Source: Flavobacterium difficile
GTDB lineage: Bacteria; Bacteroidota; Bacteroidia; Flavobacteriales; Flavobacteriaceae
DNA: 64,000 nt
Direction of reading: 5' to 3'
NCBI RefSeq assembly: GCF_011392115.1
Contig: NZ_JAAJBT010000001.1
Span: forward strand, 496,001 to 560,000
The translations under genes were made by a program, and so were the position numbers. The notes under the pieces were generated by a model that had not been told where the DNA came from, did no database searches, and saw only the letters and a list, made by a program, of their open reading frames with translations. Within the stretch, counting starts at the first letter, position 1, and every line of letters begins with the position of its first letter. Shown here in pieces: positions 34,879 through 44,207 of the stretch.

Positions 34879-37281
34879 TTAAAACATTCCACCACCTTGT
34901 GTTTCTTGTTTGTCTCTTTGTTTTCTTTGTAATTCTTTATTTTTACCACTTCCAAAATTGTAATTGAAACCTATGTAAAACGTTCTGCTTTCAAATCGGA
35001 ATTCACCATCTTGACGGTAAGGAATATTTCCGTTAAATCCGAAAAACTGAGTTCTGAACATGTCGTTTAATCTGGCAGAAACGGTTCCTTTTCCTTTTAA
35101 AACACTGTAGTTAGCGCCAAAATCAGCTCTGTACATTGGTGTTCTTAAAAATTGTAACCCTAAATCTCTACTTCTGTACATTCCAAACAAGTTAAATCGT
35201 AATTTTTTTGTTACTGTAAAAGTGTTGTTTAAACGCGTATTAAAAGTAGTCACATCAATTTCTTTGTTTTCTGGTAAATTTGTGTCCGCATTAGTAACTG
35301 TTCCTCTTACTGTTTTGTAGTATAAATCGGCACTCGCATTGGTAGACCACCATTTAGTTAATTTTAAATTGGCGTTTACTTCAGCACCTAACTGACTGTT
35401 GTTATCAAAATTGTCAAAAGACATAATGTTTTGAATGCTGTTTAATGGGTTAGGAAAAATAACTCGAGATATTTCAGCGTTAATTAATCGATAAAATACA
35501 GCAGAAGTTACAGAACCTATTTTGAAAATTTTAGTATGGTTGATTTCGAAAGAGTTCGTAAATTGTGGTTCTAAAGCTGGATTTCCTCTAGATTCTAACA
35601 AAGGCGTTGTCCATTCTCTAATCGGATTAATTTGTCCGATACTTGGTCGGTCAACCCTTCTGGTATAATTAACATTAAATGTGTTAGAATCATCTAGTTT
35701 GTATGACAAATACGCAGATGGATAAGCTGTAAAAATATCATCTTCAACATTAGTAGCTTCGTAATAGTCTGGATTTTTTTCGTTTCTTTCAAATCGAGCA
35801 TCTAAATTATATTGTTCTACTCTTACGCCAACTTGTGCGCTAAATTTTCCGAATGATTTACTGTAGTTGGTGTAAACAGCATGAATGTTTCTATTAAAAC
35901 TAAACGGATTTGAACCGAAAAACGGTAAAGATTCATTATAAAAGTTATTTTGTCCGTCTTGAATTCTACTTTCATATCCAATTTCAATTTTTGTGTTTTC
36001 ATCAATTGGATTCGTATAGTCTATGTTAAATTGTGTGTAATTCGTTTTGCTGTCTAAATCGTTCAATCGCAACACATTATTATTGTCAAAAAGCGATAAG
36101 TCTTCGTTTGTAGTTTTAGCATAATTTGCTTGAAATTCAATGTATTCTCCTTTTTTCTTGAAGTTGTGTTTGTAGTTCAAGTCATATGTTTGTGTACTGT
36201 TTCCACTGTTATTTGTATTTTTCTGTAATTCATCAATATTTGAAGTGTTATCTACATAGTTAATGAATGTATTTGAAATTCCTTTACCGTCTGCTAAGTT
36301 CCAATTGGTGAAGAAAGAAAGGGTATTGTTATCGTTAATGTAGTAATCAACTCCAACTTTTGCTAAGTGTGAAGTATTGGTATTAGTGAAATCAAAATCT
36401 TGTCTGTTTTGTAAATTTTGTCGGTCAGATTCCACAAAACCTTCACTTCTATTTCTTCCATGATTGAAACCATAATTTGTATAAAAATTTACCTTTCCAA
36501 CCTTATAATTTAAGTTTAACGATTGGTTAGTTTTCGGTGTGATTCCGAATGTATAACCCGAGTTAATACTACCATTAAATCCAGTTTGACTGTTTTTGTT
36601 TAAAATAATATTGATAATTCCACTATTTCCTTCTGGATTATATTTTGAAGAAGGATTCGTAATTAATTCTACTTGCTTGATAGATGCTGAAGGAATTTGT
36701 TGAAGCAATTGCGCTGCATCAATATTTGTAGGCTTTCCGTCAATTAAAACACGAACATTTGAATTTCCTCTTAAACTTAATTCTTTAGTTTGTGGGTCAA
36801 TGCTTACGGTCGGAATGTTATTAAAAATTTCTGAAGCTGTAGTTCCAGAAGCAATTAAATCTCTTCCAATTGTTACCACTTTTCTATCTGCTTTTTGCTC
36901 GATAGTAGAACGTTCTTTAACAATAGAAACAGTTTCAATGGTATTTGTACTTGCCTCTAAAGTAATATTTCCTAAATTAATTTCTTTGTTTTCCTCGGTT
37001 AATGTTACCGTTCTTGAAGCATCATTATATCCAATAAAATTCACTTTTACGGTCAAACTTTTTAATTCTAAGTTTTTAATTTCAAAACTACCATCTTCTT
37101 TTGTAGACACACCTGCCACTGGTTTTGTGCCATCTAAAATACTAACTGTAGAAAAACCTACAGGTTCATTTGTAGCTTTGTCAATAATTTTTCCAGAAAT
37201 TACACCTGGTTTTGTTTCTTGAGACCACATTAAAGTGGTAGTTAGCAACATAATTGCGCTAAAAAATTTAATTAATTTCAT
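34879..37281 (-). CDS. TonB-dependent receptor with carboxypeptidase-like domain
   Basis: This 800-residue outer-membrane receptor has a signal peptide (to about residue 20), a carboxypeptidase-regulatory-like domain (about 25-110, GKIIDKATNEPVGFSTVSI), a TonB plug (about 125-225, with ASEIFNNIPTVSID and RVLIDGKPTNIDAAQLL) and a PF14905-type barrel. The C-terminal tail after the barrel is Gln/Lys/Gly-rich (KQETQGGGMF), beyond the usual final strand. No SusD partner is adjacent. The substrate is unknown. Confidence 0.92.
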   Translation of the reverse strand: MKLIKFFSAIMLLTTTLMWSQETKPGVISGKIIDKATNEPVGFSTVSILDGTKPVAGVSTKEDGSFEIKNLELKSLTVKVNFIGYNDASRTVTLTEENKEINLGNITLEASTNTIETVSIVKERSTIEQKADRKVVTIGRDLIASGTTASEIFNNIPTVSIDPQTKELSLRGNSNVRVLIDGKPTNIDAAQLLQQIPSASIKQVELITNPSSKYNPEGNSGIINIILNKNSQTGFNGSINSGYTFGITPKTNQSLNLNYKVGKVNFYTNYGFNHGRNRSEGFVESDRQNLQNRQDFDFTNTNTSHLAKVGVDYYINDNNTLSFFTNWNLADGKGISNTFINYVDNTSNIDELQKNTNNSGNSTQTYDLNYKHNFKKKGEYIEFQANYAKTTNEDLSLFDNNNVLRLNDLDSKTNYTQFNIDYTNPIDENTKIEIGYESRIQDGQNNFYNESLPFFGSNPFSFNRNIHAVYTNYSKSFGKFSAQVGVRVEQYNLDARFERNEKNPDYYEATNVEDDIFTAYPSAYLSYKLDDSNTFNVNYTRRVDRPSIGQINPIREWTTPLLESRGNPALEPQFTNSFEINHTKIFKIGSVTSAVFYRLINAEISRVIFPNPLNSIQNIMSFDNFDNNSQLGAEVNANLKLTKWWSTNASADLYYKTVRGTVTNADTNLPENKEIDVTTFNTRLNNTFTVTKKLRFNLFGMYRSRDLGLQFLRTPMYRADFGANYSVLKGKGTVSARLNDMFRTQFFGFNGNIPYRQDGEFRFESRTFYIGFNYNFGSGKNKELQRKQRDKQETQGGGMF

Positions 37282-37330
37282 TTCTTTTTTTTGAATTTTT
37301 GTGATGGATTGATGATTTTTAAAAACGGTG

Positions 37331-37338
37331 CAAAACTA
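37331..37338 (-). promoter_or_regulatory. -7 element for second TonB receptor
   Basis: TAGTTTTG on the minus strand matches TAnnTTTG, 49 nt before the ATG. Confidence 0.5.
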
Positions 37339-37426
37339 TTTAACTAATGTTGATTCTATGTTAATTGTTTCTTAATAATTTTTGCAATTGTAAGGTTAGA
37401 CAAAATTTCTGCATTTTTGTTACAAA

Positions 37427-37460
37427 TTGACTTTTCAATACGTTAAAAATTCTATCTTTG
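37427..37460 (+). promoter_or_regulatory. argS promoter (-33 and -7)
   Basis: TTG at 37427-37429 and TATCTTTG at 37453-37460 are separated by 23 nt, fitting the Flavobacterium consensus. The ATG at 37482 is 21 nt further on. Confidence 0.65.
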
Positions 37461-37481
37461 CACGCTATAAAAAAAACGATT

Positions 37482-39260
37482 ATGTCTTTACAAGAAATTC
37501 TTTCCGCACCCATTCAGAATGCCGTTGAACAACTGTTTCAAATTTCAATAGAACGAGTTGAATTTCAGTCGACTAAAAAAGATTTTGAAGGAGATATTAC
37601 TATGGTGGTTTTTCCTTTGGTGAAACAAATTAAAGGAAATCCTGTAGAAATTGGTACAAAAATCGGTGAGTTTTTAGTAGAAAATGTAGCTGAGGTTGCT
37701 AAGTTTAACGTGGTTGCAGGGTTTTTAAATCTTGTAATTTCAGATGAATATTACTTGAAATATTTCAATAGTATTAAAAATATTGAAAAATTCGGTTTTG
37801 TAGCGCCAAAAGAAGGTGAAAAAGCGGTTATGGTAGAATATTCTTCACCAAACACCAATAAACCTTTGCATTTAGGTCATATCAGAAATAATTTATTGGG
37901 ATATTCGGTTGCTGAAATTATCAAGGCATCAGGAAAAAAAGTATATAAAACACAAATTATCAACGACAGAGGAATTCATATCTGTAAATCGATGTTGGCT
38001 TGGCAGAAATTCGGAAACGGAGCAACGCCAGCTTCAACAGGTTTAAAAGGTGATAAATTGGTGGGTAATTTTTATGTGGAATTTGATAAAGCTTATAAAG
38101 TTGAAATTGCAGCTTTAATGGCAGAAGGAAAAACTGAAGAAGAAGCCAAAAAACAAGCGCCGCTAATCTTAGAAGCACAACAAATGCTTTTAGATTGGGA
38201 AAATGGAAAATCAGAAGTAATCGAACTTTGGAAAACCATGAACCAATGGGTGTATGATGGTTTTGCAGTAACATACAATAATTTAGGTGTTGATTTTGAT
38301 AGTTATTATTACGAAAGCAACACGTATTTATTAGGAAAAGATGTCGTAGAAGAAGGTTTAAACAATGGTGTTTTCTTTAAAAAAGAAGATGGTTCGGTTT
38401 GGATTGATTTAACGCCAGATGGTTTAGATGAAAAAATTGTACTGCGTTCTGATGGAACTTCGGTATATATGACTCAAGATATCGGAACTGCTATTCAACG
38501 TGTAAGAGATTTTTCAGACATTGGTGGAATGGTGTATACGGTTGGAAATGAGCAAGATTATCATTTTAAAGTCTTATTTTTAATATTGAAAAAATTAGGA
38601 TACGATTGGGCTGAACACTTATTTCATTTATCCTACGGAATGGTAGAATTGCCTTCAGGAAAAATGAAATCTCGTGAAGGAACTGTAGTAGATGCCGATG
38701 ATTTAATGGCTGAAATGACTGCAACAGCCAAACAAATTTCAGAAGATTTAGGAAAATTAGAAGACTATTCCGCTGAAGACAAAGCTAGTTTGTATCAAAC
38801 AATTGGTTTAGGGGCATTAAAGTATTACATGTTAAAGGTAGATCCGAAAAAGCAAATGATGTTTAATCCTGAAGAATCAGTAGATTTCAACGGAAATACT
38901 GGGCCTTTTATTCAATATACTTACGCTCGTATTCAATCGATTTTAAGAAAAGCTACTTTCGATTATAGTCAAGAATCGCAACTTGATGCCTTACATGAAA
39001 AAGAAAAAGAATTAATCAAACAAGTACAATTGTTCCCAGAAATTATTCAAAATGCAGCTGAAAATCATAGTCCAGCCTTAATAGCGAATTATACATACGA
39101 TTTAGTAAAAGAATTCAATTCATTCTATCAGAATGTGTCGATTTTAGGAGAAGATGATGTGAATAAAAAAGTTTTCAGAGTGCAATTGTCCAATTCAGTT
39201 AGTAACGTCATTAAAAATGCTTTCGGATTATTAGGGATTAGTGTTCCGGAACGTATGTAA
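37482..39260 (+). CDS. argS: Arginyl-tRNA synthetase
   Basis: This 592-residue class I synthetase charges tRNA-Arg. It has an N-terminal Add-1 domain (about 1-100), the HIGH variant HLGH at 130-133, the KMSKS variant KMKS at 394-397 (GKMKSREGTVVDAD), and a C-terminal anticodon-binding DALR domain ending in LGISVPERM. Start at ATG 37482, because an in-frame codon at 37458 lies within the -7 element. The gene is alone; a 118-nt gap with repeat-like sequence follows. Confidence 0.97.
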   Translation: MSLQEILSAPIQNAVEQLFQISIERVEFQSTKKDFEGDITMVVFPLVKQIKGNPVEIGTKIGEFLVENVAEVAKFNVVAGFLNLVISDEYYLKYFNSIKNIEKFGFVAPKEGEKAVMVEYSSPNTNKPLHLGHIRNNLLGYSVAEIIKASGKKVYKTQIINDRGIHICKSMLAWQKFGNGATPASTGLKGDKLVGNFYVEFDKAYKVEIAALMAEGKTEEEAKKQAPLILEAQQMLLDWENGKSEVIELWKTMNQWVYDGFAVTYNNLGVDFDSYYYESNTYLLGKDVVEEGLNNGVFFKKEDGSVWIDLTPDGLDEKIVLRSDGTSVYMTQDIGTAIQRVRDFSDIGGMVYTVGNEQDYHFKVLFLILKKLGYDWAEHLFHLSYGMVELPSGKMKSREGTVVDADDLMAEMTATAKQISEDLGKLEDYSAEDKASLYQTIGLGALKYYMLKVDPKKQMMFNPEESVDFNGNTGPFIQYTYARIQSILRKATFDYSQESQLDALHEKEKELIKQVQLFPEIIQNAAENHSPALIANYTYDLVKEFNSFYQNVSILGEDDVNKKVFRVQLSNSVSNVIKNAFGLLGISVPERM

Positions 39261-39378
39261 AAGTAAAATTTACGAAGTAAGATTTACGAATTACGAAGTT
39301 TGAAGTACAACATTAAAATAAAAACTTTGCGCCTTAGTGCCTTCGTGGCAAAAAAATAGCGCCTTATAAAATAATAAA
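39261..39378. repeat. Intergenic repeat-like sequence
   Basis: The gap holds three near copies of TTTACGAA(GT) at its left side and an oligo-C/G segment (CTTTGCGCCTTAGTGCC, then TTCGTGGC) that is richer in GC than any other intergenic region here. This resembles short interspersed sequences I associate with flavobacterial genomes; no gene is seen in it. AAACTTTG (39335-39342), one base from the -7 consensus, could start the following operon. Confidence 0.35.
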
Positions 39379-40836
39379 GTGAACCAAAACAAATCCTATT
39401 TTTTTCAATCGTGGCTAATTGTTGTCATTGCCATTGCTTCTTTTATTGGGTTTAAAACCTTTTTACCTAGAAAATTATTTCCTGATACTACTGCGAATAG
39501 CAAAAATGTAGTGGTGGATAGTTTAATGTTAGAAGCCGTGGCTGAAGGTGGAAATTTATCTGATGAAGATACATTAACCAACAAAACAATTTCATTTGTC
39601 TCGAATCCACTTGGAATTAAATTTTCTAGTGAAAAATTTGAACAATATAAAGGATATCAATATTTGATTCCATTTTTCGAGAAATTATACCAATTAGAAA
39701 CCAGTAAAAAAGGAAAAGCTCGTATTGCTTATTTCGGCGATTCGATGACCGATGGCGATATGATTGTACAAGATGTTCGAACACAGTTTCAAAGTGTTTT
39801 TGGTGGAGAAGGTGTAGGTTTTGTAAATATTACTTCAGAATCTGCGGGTTCTAGAGGTTCTATACTTCATGAATTTTCTTCCAATTGGAAAGCTCAATCT
39901 TATTTAAAAACTAAAAGTCCTTTACGTTCTTTTGGAGTAAATGGTTCAGTATTTTTTGCAAAAGATACAGTTAATGCTACTTGGGTAAAATACAAAGCAG
40001 GAAGAAATCGTTTTGCTACCACTTTAAACAATCCGACACTTTTTTACGGAAGTTCTAAAAACAGAAAAGCAAGTTTGCGTCAAATATTCGGAAAAGATAC
40101 AGTTTACAAAAAACTGAATCCGATTTCGATGTTAAATACCACTCAAGTTGCTGATAATGTTAAAAATGTAAAAGTGAATTTCATTAATGCAGATTCTATT
40201 CCGTTTTATGGTTTTAATTTCGATAATGGAAAGGGAATTCACGTTGATAATTTTTCATCGCGAGGAAATTCTGGTTTGCCTTTAGGTTCCTTGAATGTAG
40301 ATTTAATGAACGCTTTTCAACAAAAATTAGGCTATGATTTAATTATTTTACAATTCGGAACCAACGTATTAAATTATGGCTCTTTAAATTATTCTTGGTA
40401 CGAAAGAAAAATGACTTCAGTTGTCAAACACATCAAAGAATGTTTTCCTGGAGCAGCCATTTTAATCATCACAACTGCCGATAAATCCACTAAATACGAC
40501 ATGGAAATGAAATCAGATTCTGCGGTTTCTCCTTTAGTATTGGCACAAAAACGCTACGCTGTAAAAGCGGAAGCTGGTTTGGTAAACTTATACACACTTA
40601 TGGGTGGCGATGGTTCGATGGTGAAATGGGTAGAAAATGTGCCTGCTAGAGCGAATAAAGATTACACACATTTTAATCATAGAGGTGCCAAAGAAATTGC
40701 ACAACTAATTTATAAACAAATAGATACAGGATATCAAGAATATAAAAAATTACGAGCTTTAGCTAAGAAAAAAGCAAAACCAAAAGCAGTAGTTAATGAT
40801 TCGGTTCCCGTAGTAAACGATACTGTAAATGAATAA
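39379..40836 (+). CDS. Membrane-anchored SGNH/GDSL hydrolase
   Basis: This 485-residue protein has an N-terminal transmembrane or signal-anchor segment (about 12-26) and an SGNH domain. Block I is YFGDSMTDGD (Ser122), block III is QFGTNVLNYG, and block V is DYTHFNHRG (Asp428, His431). The C-terminus is Lys-rich (KKKAKPKAV). It starts with GTG, 118 nt after argS. Its stop overlaps the second SGNH gene by 8 bp, and an MBOAT gene follows, so it is likely an extracytoplasmic acetyl transferase or esterase partner acting on a surface glycan. Confidence 0.85.
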   Translation: MNQNKSYFFQSWLIVVIAIASFIGFKTFLPRKLFPDTTANSKNVVVDSLMLEAVAEGGNLSDEDTLTNKTISFVSNPLGIKFSSEKFEQYKGYQYLIPFFEKLYQLETSKKGKARIAYFGDSMTDGDMIVQDVRTQFQSVFGGEGVGFVNITSESAGSRGSILHEFSSNWKAQSYLKTKSPLRSFGVNGSVFFAKDTVNATWVKYKAGRNRFATTLNNPTLFYGSSKNRKASLRQIFGKDTVYKKLNPISMLNTTQVADNVKNVKVNFINADSIPFYGFNFDNGKGIHVDNFSSRGNSGLPLGSLNVDLMNAFQQKLGYDLIILQFGTNVLNYGSLNYSWYERKMTSVVKHIKECFPGAAILIITTADKSTKYDMEMKSDSAVSPLVLAQKRYAVKAEAGLVNLYTLMGGDGSMVKWVENVPARANKDYTHFNHRGAKEIAQLIYKQIDTGYQEYKKLRALAKKKAKPKAVVNDSVPVVNDTVNE

Positions 40837-42262
40837 GTTTTTATATCTATTACTTTTTACAACTCTTGGTTTTTCACAAACGGATTCGTTAAAAGTGGAA
40901 AAGGATAGTAGTGCTGTAGCTATCGATACCGCCAATTTTGAGGCGTTTGGTAATGTCATTTTAAACGAGAAAGCTTTAGCTAATGTTTTCGAAAAATTAT
41001 ATTTGTTAGAAGAAAATCAAGACAGAAAAGTACGAATGGTACATATTGGCGATTCGCACATTCAAGCCGATTTGTATACCGCTAAAATTCGAAGAAGAAT
41101 GCAACAAGTTTTTGGAAACGCTGGTTTTGGATTTACTTTTCCTTACAGTTTAGCCGGAACAAATAATAGTGCTCCAATTCGTTTTACAGGTTCTGGCGGA
41201 TTTTCTGCAACTAGAAATTTATATGCAGATTTATCAAAACCAGTAGGTTTAAGTGGAATTTCTTTCGAACCGAAACAAAAAAGTTTTCATATAGATATGT
41301 TGGTAAAAGATGCTCAATTCGATTTTACGAAACTGAAAGTTATTTCTCCAAAAAATGAAAATTATTTTAATGTAGCTTTTGCTAAAAAAAGTTATACCAC
41401 TCAAGAAAAAGTCGCTGTAAAAACACCTGCCACAAGTTCACATAAAGTAAAACCAGGTGAAGTTTTAGGTGGAATTGCTGATAAATACAACATTTCTTTA
41501 AAACAATTAAAAGCCGCTAACGGTTTAACATCAGATAATATTCGTGATGGAAAGATTTTAAAAATTCCCGGAGGAAAATCGGTTACAACGTACAAAACGG
41601 TTACAACAGTTAAATATGTTTATGAACCAATAGCGCTAGAAAATACGGCTAATTCAAGCAATTATACAGCTACTACTCCAATTGATAAAGTTACAATTAT
41701 CGGCAATGAAAATGTTAATGATTTTGCTTTAAATGGCTTGATTTTAGAAAATGAAAATCCGGGTGTTACGTATTCTTCTATTGGTGTGAATGGTGCGAAA
41801 AGTAACGATTACAATAAATTTCCTTTGTTTTTTGAACAATTACCTGCCTTAGAAGCTGATTTATTTGTGATTTCTTTAGGAACCAATGAAAGTTTTGATA
41901 AACAAGATGTTGCTACTTATTTCGAAAATTTAAAAACAATGATTGATGGCATAAAACAAAAATGTCCAGAAGCATCCATTTTGGTTACCACTTCGCCACC
42001 ATCAGTTTTACATAGAAAACATAAAAATATTTACATCGAAAAATACGCTGAAAAAATCATAGAAATGGCTGCAACAGAAAAGTATGCGGTTTGGAATTTA
42101 TTAGAGGTTTTTGGTGGAAATAAAAATATTAATATCAATTCGAGAATGGGTTTAATGGCACGAGATAAAGTGCATTATTCGAATGCAGGTTACGAAAAAC
42201 AAGGCGAATTGTTTTTTGATGCATTCATTCAATCATACGAATTATATAAATCTGAAAAATAA
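40829..42262 (+). CDS. SGNH hydrolase with inserted LysM domain
   Basis: This 477-residue exported protein has a signal peptide at about 1-16. The SGNH fold is split by a LysM peptidoglycan-binding domain (about 205-250: HKVKPGEVLGGIADKYNIS, LKAANGL, DGKILKIPG). The catalytic blocks are HIGDSHIQAD (Ser76), SLGTNESF and KVHYSNAGY (Asp446, His449). The LysM inside the hydrolase suggests action on or near peptidoglycan or an attached glycan. The start overlaps the previous stop by 8 bp and the MBOAT gene follows 6 nt later; all three are one operon. Confidence 0.88.
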   Translation: MNKFLYLLLFTTLGFSQTDSLKVEKDSSAVAIDTANFEAFGNVILNEKALANVFEKLYLLEENQDRKVRMVHIGDSHIQADLYTAKIRRRMQQVFGNAGFGFTFPYSLAGTNNSAPIRFTGSGGFSATRNLYADLSKPVGLSGISFEPKQKSFHIDMLVKDAQFDFTKLKVISPKNENYFNVAFAKKSYTTQEKVAVKTPATSSHKVKPGEVLGGIADKYNISLKQLKAANGLTSDNIRDGKILKIPGGKSVTTYKTVTTVKYVYEPIALENTANSSNYTATTPIDKVTIIGNENVNDFALNGLILENENPGVTYSSIGVNGAKSNDYNKFPLFFEQLPALEADLFVISLGTNESFDKQDVATYFENLKTMIDGIKQKCPEASILVTTSPPSVLHRKHKNIYIEKYAEKIIEMAATEKYAVWNLLEVFGGNKNININSRMGLMARDKVHYSNAGYEKQGELFFDAFIQSYELYKSEK

Positions 42263-42268
42263 AGAAGC

Positions 42269-43942
42269 GTGTTACAAGAATGGTTTTATAAAAATATAGG
42301 AAAGGTTACTCCAGAAGTAGTAGAAAAATGGTTCGTTTATAACGAAAAAGAACCTTTGCTTTTTAATACAGGCTTATTTTTAGGCTTATTTTTAGTTTTT
42401 TATTTTTGGTATATTTTGCTAAGAAAAGCAAATACGTTGCGTATGATTTACGTGATTATTTTTTCTTTGTTTTTCTACTATAAATCAAGTGGGATTTACT
42501 TTTTATTATTACTAGGTTCTGCGGTAGTAGACTATAATTTAGGAAATTTAGTTCATCGAACTTCAAGTGTTTTAAACAAAAAACTATGCTTAACGTTTAG
42601 TATTATTCTGAATTTAGGATTTTTAGGGTATTTCAAATACAGTAATTTTTTAATTGATACATGGAATCAAATTTCTCAAGGAAATTTAAAAGGATTTGAC
42701 GTGATTTTACCTGTGGGAATTTCGTTTTACACCTTTCAATCTATCAGTTACATTATTGAAGTGTATCGAAAAGAAATCGAACCTACCAAACGATTTGTGG
42801 ACTATTTATTTTTCGTTTCCTTTTTCCCGCAATTAGTAGCTGGACCAATCGTTAGAGCGAAAGATTTCTTACCACAAATTTATCAGAAATTAAATGTTAC
42901 ACAAGACGATATTAACCGCGCTTTTTTATTGATAATTGGAGGTTTAATTAAAAAAACAGTAATCTCTGATTATATCTCTTTAAACTTTGTAGATCGGGTT
43001 TTCGATTTGCCAAATAGTTACACGCCTTTCGAAAACTTAATGGCTTCTTATGGCTATACCATTCAAATTTATTGTGATTTTTCGGGATATTCAGATATGG
43101 CAATTGGTGTGGCTTTATTATTAGGTTTCAAATTACCAACCAACTTCCGTTCGCCATATAAATCGACATCAATTACAGATTTTTGGCGTCGTTGGCACAT
43201 TTCCTTATCTACTTGGTTAAAAGATTTCTTATACATTTCAGTAGGAGGAAACCGTTACGGAACGTTTGCAGGGTTTTTATTTCCTGGTTTGTTTTTTGTA
43301 GGTTTAATTATTTGGGGAATTTCTTTTTCAGCAACAAGTACAATTCCTTTACTTATTGCAGTAGCTTCAACCGTAATTTTTGCTTTTACATTTTTATTTT
43401 CTAAAGAAAAAGAAAAAACCATGTACACTAATGTTAACTTAATGACTACTATGTTGTTAGGAGGATTGTGGCACGGTGCAAGTTTGCGATTCATAATTTG
43501 GGGTGCTTTACACGGAATGGCCTTAGCTGTTCATAAAATATTTTTAGAATATTATCCGCCAGCAAAACGTAAGATATTCTTTATTACTCCCTTTTTAAAG
43601 TTTTTTGCTATAGTTGTTACGTTTCATTTTGTAGCCTTCTGTTGGATTTTCTTCCGTGCAAAAGATTTTACTACGGCGTTACAAATCATTCAAAATATTG
43701 GAAAAGTTACTTTCGATTTCAATCAGTGGTTAACGATTACTCAAGGGTATCAAAACGTATTTGTCTTAATGTTCTTAGGTTATTTTTGGCATTATATTCC
43801 AGAAAAAGTAACTGTTGCCATTCAAAATGTATTTAAAGCGATGCCTCTAATTACTAGAGCTATTGTTTTAGGATTAGTTTTCTGGCTAGTTTTTGCAACT
43901 GCTTCTGCCGGGCCGCAACCTTTCATTTATTTTCAGTTTTAA
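42269..43942 (+). CDS. MBOAT-family acyltransferase (AlgI/DltB/PatA-like)
   Basis: This 557-residue polytopic protein (about 11 hydrophobic segments) carries the MBOAT signature, with the invariant histidines His402 (GGLWHGAS) and His415 (ALHGMA). VGISFYTFQSISY, SFFPQLVAGPI and TDFWRRWHISLSTWLKDFLYI are strong AlgI-family blocks. It should move acyl (probably acetyl) groups across the inner membrane to periplasmic SGNH partners, here the two preceding genes. The start is a GTG. The glycan substrate is not revealed by the neighbourhood. Confidence 0.93.
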   Translation: MLQEWFYKNIGKVTPEVVEKWFVYNEKEPLLFNTGLFLGLFLVFYFWYILLRKANTLRMIYVIIFSLFFYYKSSGIYFLLLLGSAVVDYNLGNLVHRTSSVLNKKLCLTFSIILNLGFLGYFKYSNFLIDTWNQISQGNLKGFDVILPVGISFYTFQSISYIIEVYRKEIEPTKRFVDYLFFVSFFPQLVAGPIVRAKDFLPQIYQKLNVTQDDINRAFLLIIGGLIKKTVISDYISLNFVDRVFDLPNSYTPFENLMASYGYTIQIYCDFSGYSDMAIGVALLLGFKLPTNFRSPYKSTSITDFWRRWHISLSTWLKDFLYISVGGNRYGTFAGFLFPGLFFVGLIIWGISFSATSTIPLLIAVASTVIFAFTFLFSKEKEKTMYTNVNLMTTMLLGGLWHGASLRFIIWGALHGMALAVHKIFLEYYPPAKRKIFFITPFLKFFAIVVTFHFVAFCWIFFRAKDFTTALQIIQNIGKVTFDFNQWLTITQGYQNVFVLMFLGYFWHYIPEKVTVAIQNVFKAMPLITRAIVLGLVFWLVFATASAGPQPFIYFQF

Positions 43943-43950
43943 TGTAATCT

Positions 43951-43978
43951 TTGTTACAAAGCAAACGTTTTAGTTTTG
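43951..43978 (+). promoter_or_regulatory. Promoter for two-cysteine protein-thioredoxin pair
   Basis: TTG (43951-43953) and TAGTTTTG (43971-43978) are 17 nt apart, a full flavobacterial promoter. The -33 element sits inside a 13-bp palindrome CTTTGTTACAAAG (43949-43961), a possible operator. Confidence 0.65.
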
Positions 43979-44003
43979 TACTTTTACTTAAAGAATTGAA
44001 AAG

Positions 44004-44207
44004 ATGAAGAAAATACTATTTGATAATTGGCATTTTATGCGCTATTTTAGAATTGCTGTATCAAGTTTTTGTTTTTACTCGGCTTATGAACAGCAGCAAT
44101 GGGTTTTTGTTGCATTTGGAATTTTCTTTTTATTTCAGGCAATTTTTAATTTAGGTTGCGGTCCAAGAGGTTGCAATCTACCTACAAAAAACAGAAAAGA
44201 TGAGTAA
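44004..44207 (+). CDS. Small membrane protein with C-terminal cysteine pair
   Basis: This 67-residue protein has two hydrophobic segments (about 12-28 and 32-50) and ends with LGCGPRGCNLP (Cys52, Cys57). Its stop overlaps the thioredoxin ATG by 8 bp, so both are translated together. The cysteines next to the membrane could be a substrate or relay for that thioredoxin; this is inference. I do not recognise a named family with confidence. A full promoter precedes it. Confidence 0.75.
   Translation: MKKILFDNWHFMRYFRIAVSSFCFYSAYEQQQWVFVAFGIFFLFQAIFNLGCGPRGCNLPTKNRKDE

Noticed and set aside
37960..38274. A 104-codon Leu-rich minus-strand frame inside argS
   Set aside because: Its composition follows from the complement of Lys/Glu codons in argS; no start signal or domain.
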